A stretch of DNA of 13,812 nt. Origin: DATJUF01 sp035524095 (lineage in GTDB: Bacteria; Desulfobacterota; Binatia; Binatales; Binataceae). The DNA is taken from assembly GCA_035524095.1 (NCBI GenBank), contig DATKPK010000065.1, forward strand, positions 1 to 13,812. Direction: 5' to 3'. Position numbers and translations under genes: made by a program. How positions within the stretch are numbered: the first letter of the stretch is position 1; every line of letters begins with the position of its first letter. Under the pieces are notes generated by a model that worked only from the letters and a program-made list of their open reading frames with translations, was not told the DNA's origin and ran no database searches. This document shows positions 13,622-13,812 of this stretch, one piece after another.

Positions 13622-13812
13622 TCAGGCGCGCTTATGAGCGAGACGCTCCAGCGCCGTACCATCGATGCCCCATACCTGCCAGGGCTTCATGTGCGCGGAA
13701 CCGTGATCGGCGTAGAAGCCCTGGGCGGGAGTATTCCAATCGAGCACCAGCCATTCGATCCGCTTCCACCCGCGCTAGAGGGTAATTTCGGCCAACCGGC
13801 GCATCAAGGCGC
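13622..13812 (-). pseudogene. GNAT acetyltransferase, 3' end, interrupted by an in-frame TAG
   Basis: Reading the minus strand back from TGA at 13622-13624 gives a C-terminal Gcn5-related N-acetyltransferase sequence. It includes ALMRRLAEITL, then RGWKRIEWLVLDWNTPAQGF, then YADHGSAHMKPWQVWGIDG and LERLAHKRA. The block W-x-VLDWN-x-PA-x-x-FY is the hallmark of motif B in this group (small-molecule or diamine-type acetyltransferases). A TAG at 13775-13777 splits the frame between EITL and RGW, exactly where homologues usually have Glu before Arg-Gly, so one GAG-to-TAG change explains it. The stop would remove the last 50 residues, including much of the acetyl-CoA and substrate site. The 5' end lies outside the window. 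A sequencing error or suppressed stop cannot be excluded. Confidence 0.7.

Noticed and set aside
13294..13662. A 122-codon minus-strand ORF across the terminator and the OmpA-domain end
   Set aside because: It runs through a strong hairpin and the coding end of the OmpA domain, and has no family resemblance. The GNAT tail is in a different frame.
1..13812. Any mobile element, CRISPR array, toxin-antitoxin or defence system
   Set aside because: I found no transposase, integrase, regularly spaced repeats, terminal inverted repeats or paired small toxin-like genes; the recognised genes are metabolic, envelope and translation genes.

Overview
The window looks like a stretch of bacterial chromosome with fairly high GC and ordinary gene density. 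It most likely comes from an aerobic, double-membraned (Gram-negative-type) organism. The reasons are an RND efflux pump with a lipoprotein adaptor, an OmpA-domain peptidoglycan-binding lipoprotein, and haem A synthesis, which implies an aa3-type oxidase. The acyl-CoA dehydrogenase and acyl-CoA synthetase suggest fatty-acid catabolism. I cannot place the organism from sequence alone; an uncultured delta-proteobacterial or Binatota-like lineage would fit, but that is a guess. TTG is used as a start codon several times.

Layout. (1) Positions 1-611, + strand: the 3' part of an acyl-CoA dehydrogenase gene. (2) Positions 692-1712, - strand: a small unknown ORF just downstream of a CX5R tyrosine/lipid phosphatase. 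(3) Positions 1967-2377, - strand: a small secreted protein of unknown function. (4) Positions 2545-6842, - strand: an RND efflux operon, lipoprotein membrane-fusion adaptor followed by an MdtB/MdtC-type pump, joined by a 4-bp ATGA overlap; no outer-membrane factor is present. (5) Positions 7102-8913, - strand: a long-chain acyl-CoA synthetase. (6) A 314-bp divergent gap holding two hairpins and a 9-bp direct repeat on the haem side. (7) Positions 9228-11143, + strand: ctaA-ctaB (haem A synthase and haem O synthase) overlapping by 4 bp. (8) Positions 11333-12523, + strand: tyrS. (9) Positions 12843-13511, + strand: an OmpA-family lipoprotein with a run of 22 prolines. (10) A 14-bp perfect hairpin terminator between convergent genes. 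(11) Positions 13622-13812, - strand: the 3' end of a GNAT acetyltransferase gene interrupted by an in-frame TAG.

Working together: CtaB converts haem B to haem O and CtaA converts haem O to haem A, so the pair is one pathway. The adaptor and pump form one efflux machine that needs a TolC-like partner encoded elsewhere. The synthetase activates fatty acids that an acyl-CoA dehydrogenase such as the one at the left edge could oxidise, although the two are not in one operon.

I found no mobile element, CRISPR array, rRNA, tRNA or defence system, and no convincing case for a novel multi-gene system. The best leads are the structured ctaA leader, the broken GNAT gene, the cysteine-free CtaA and the two unrecognised small proteins.
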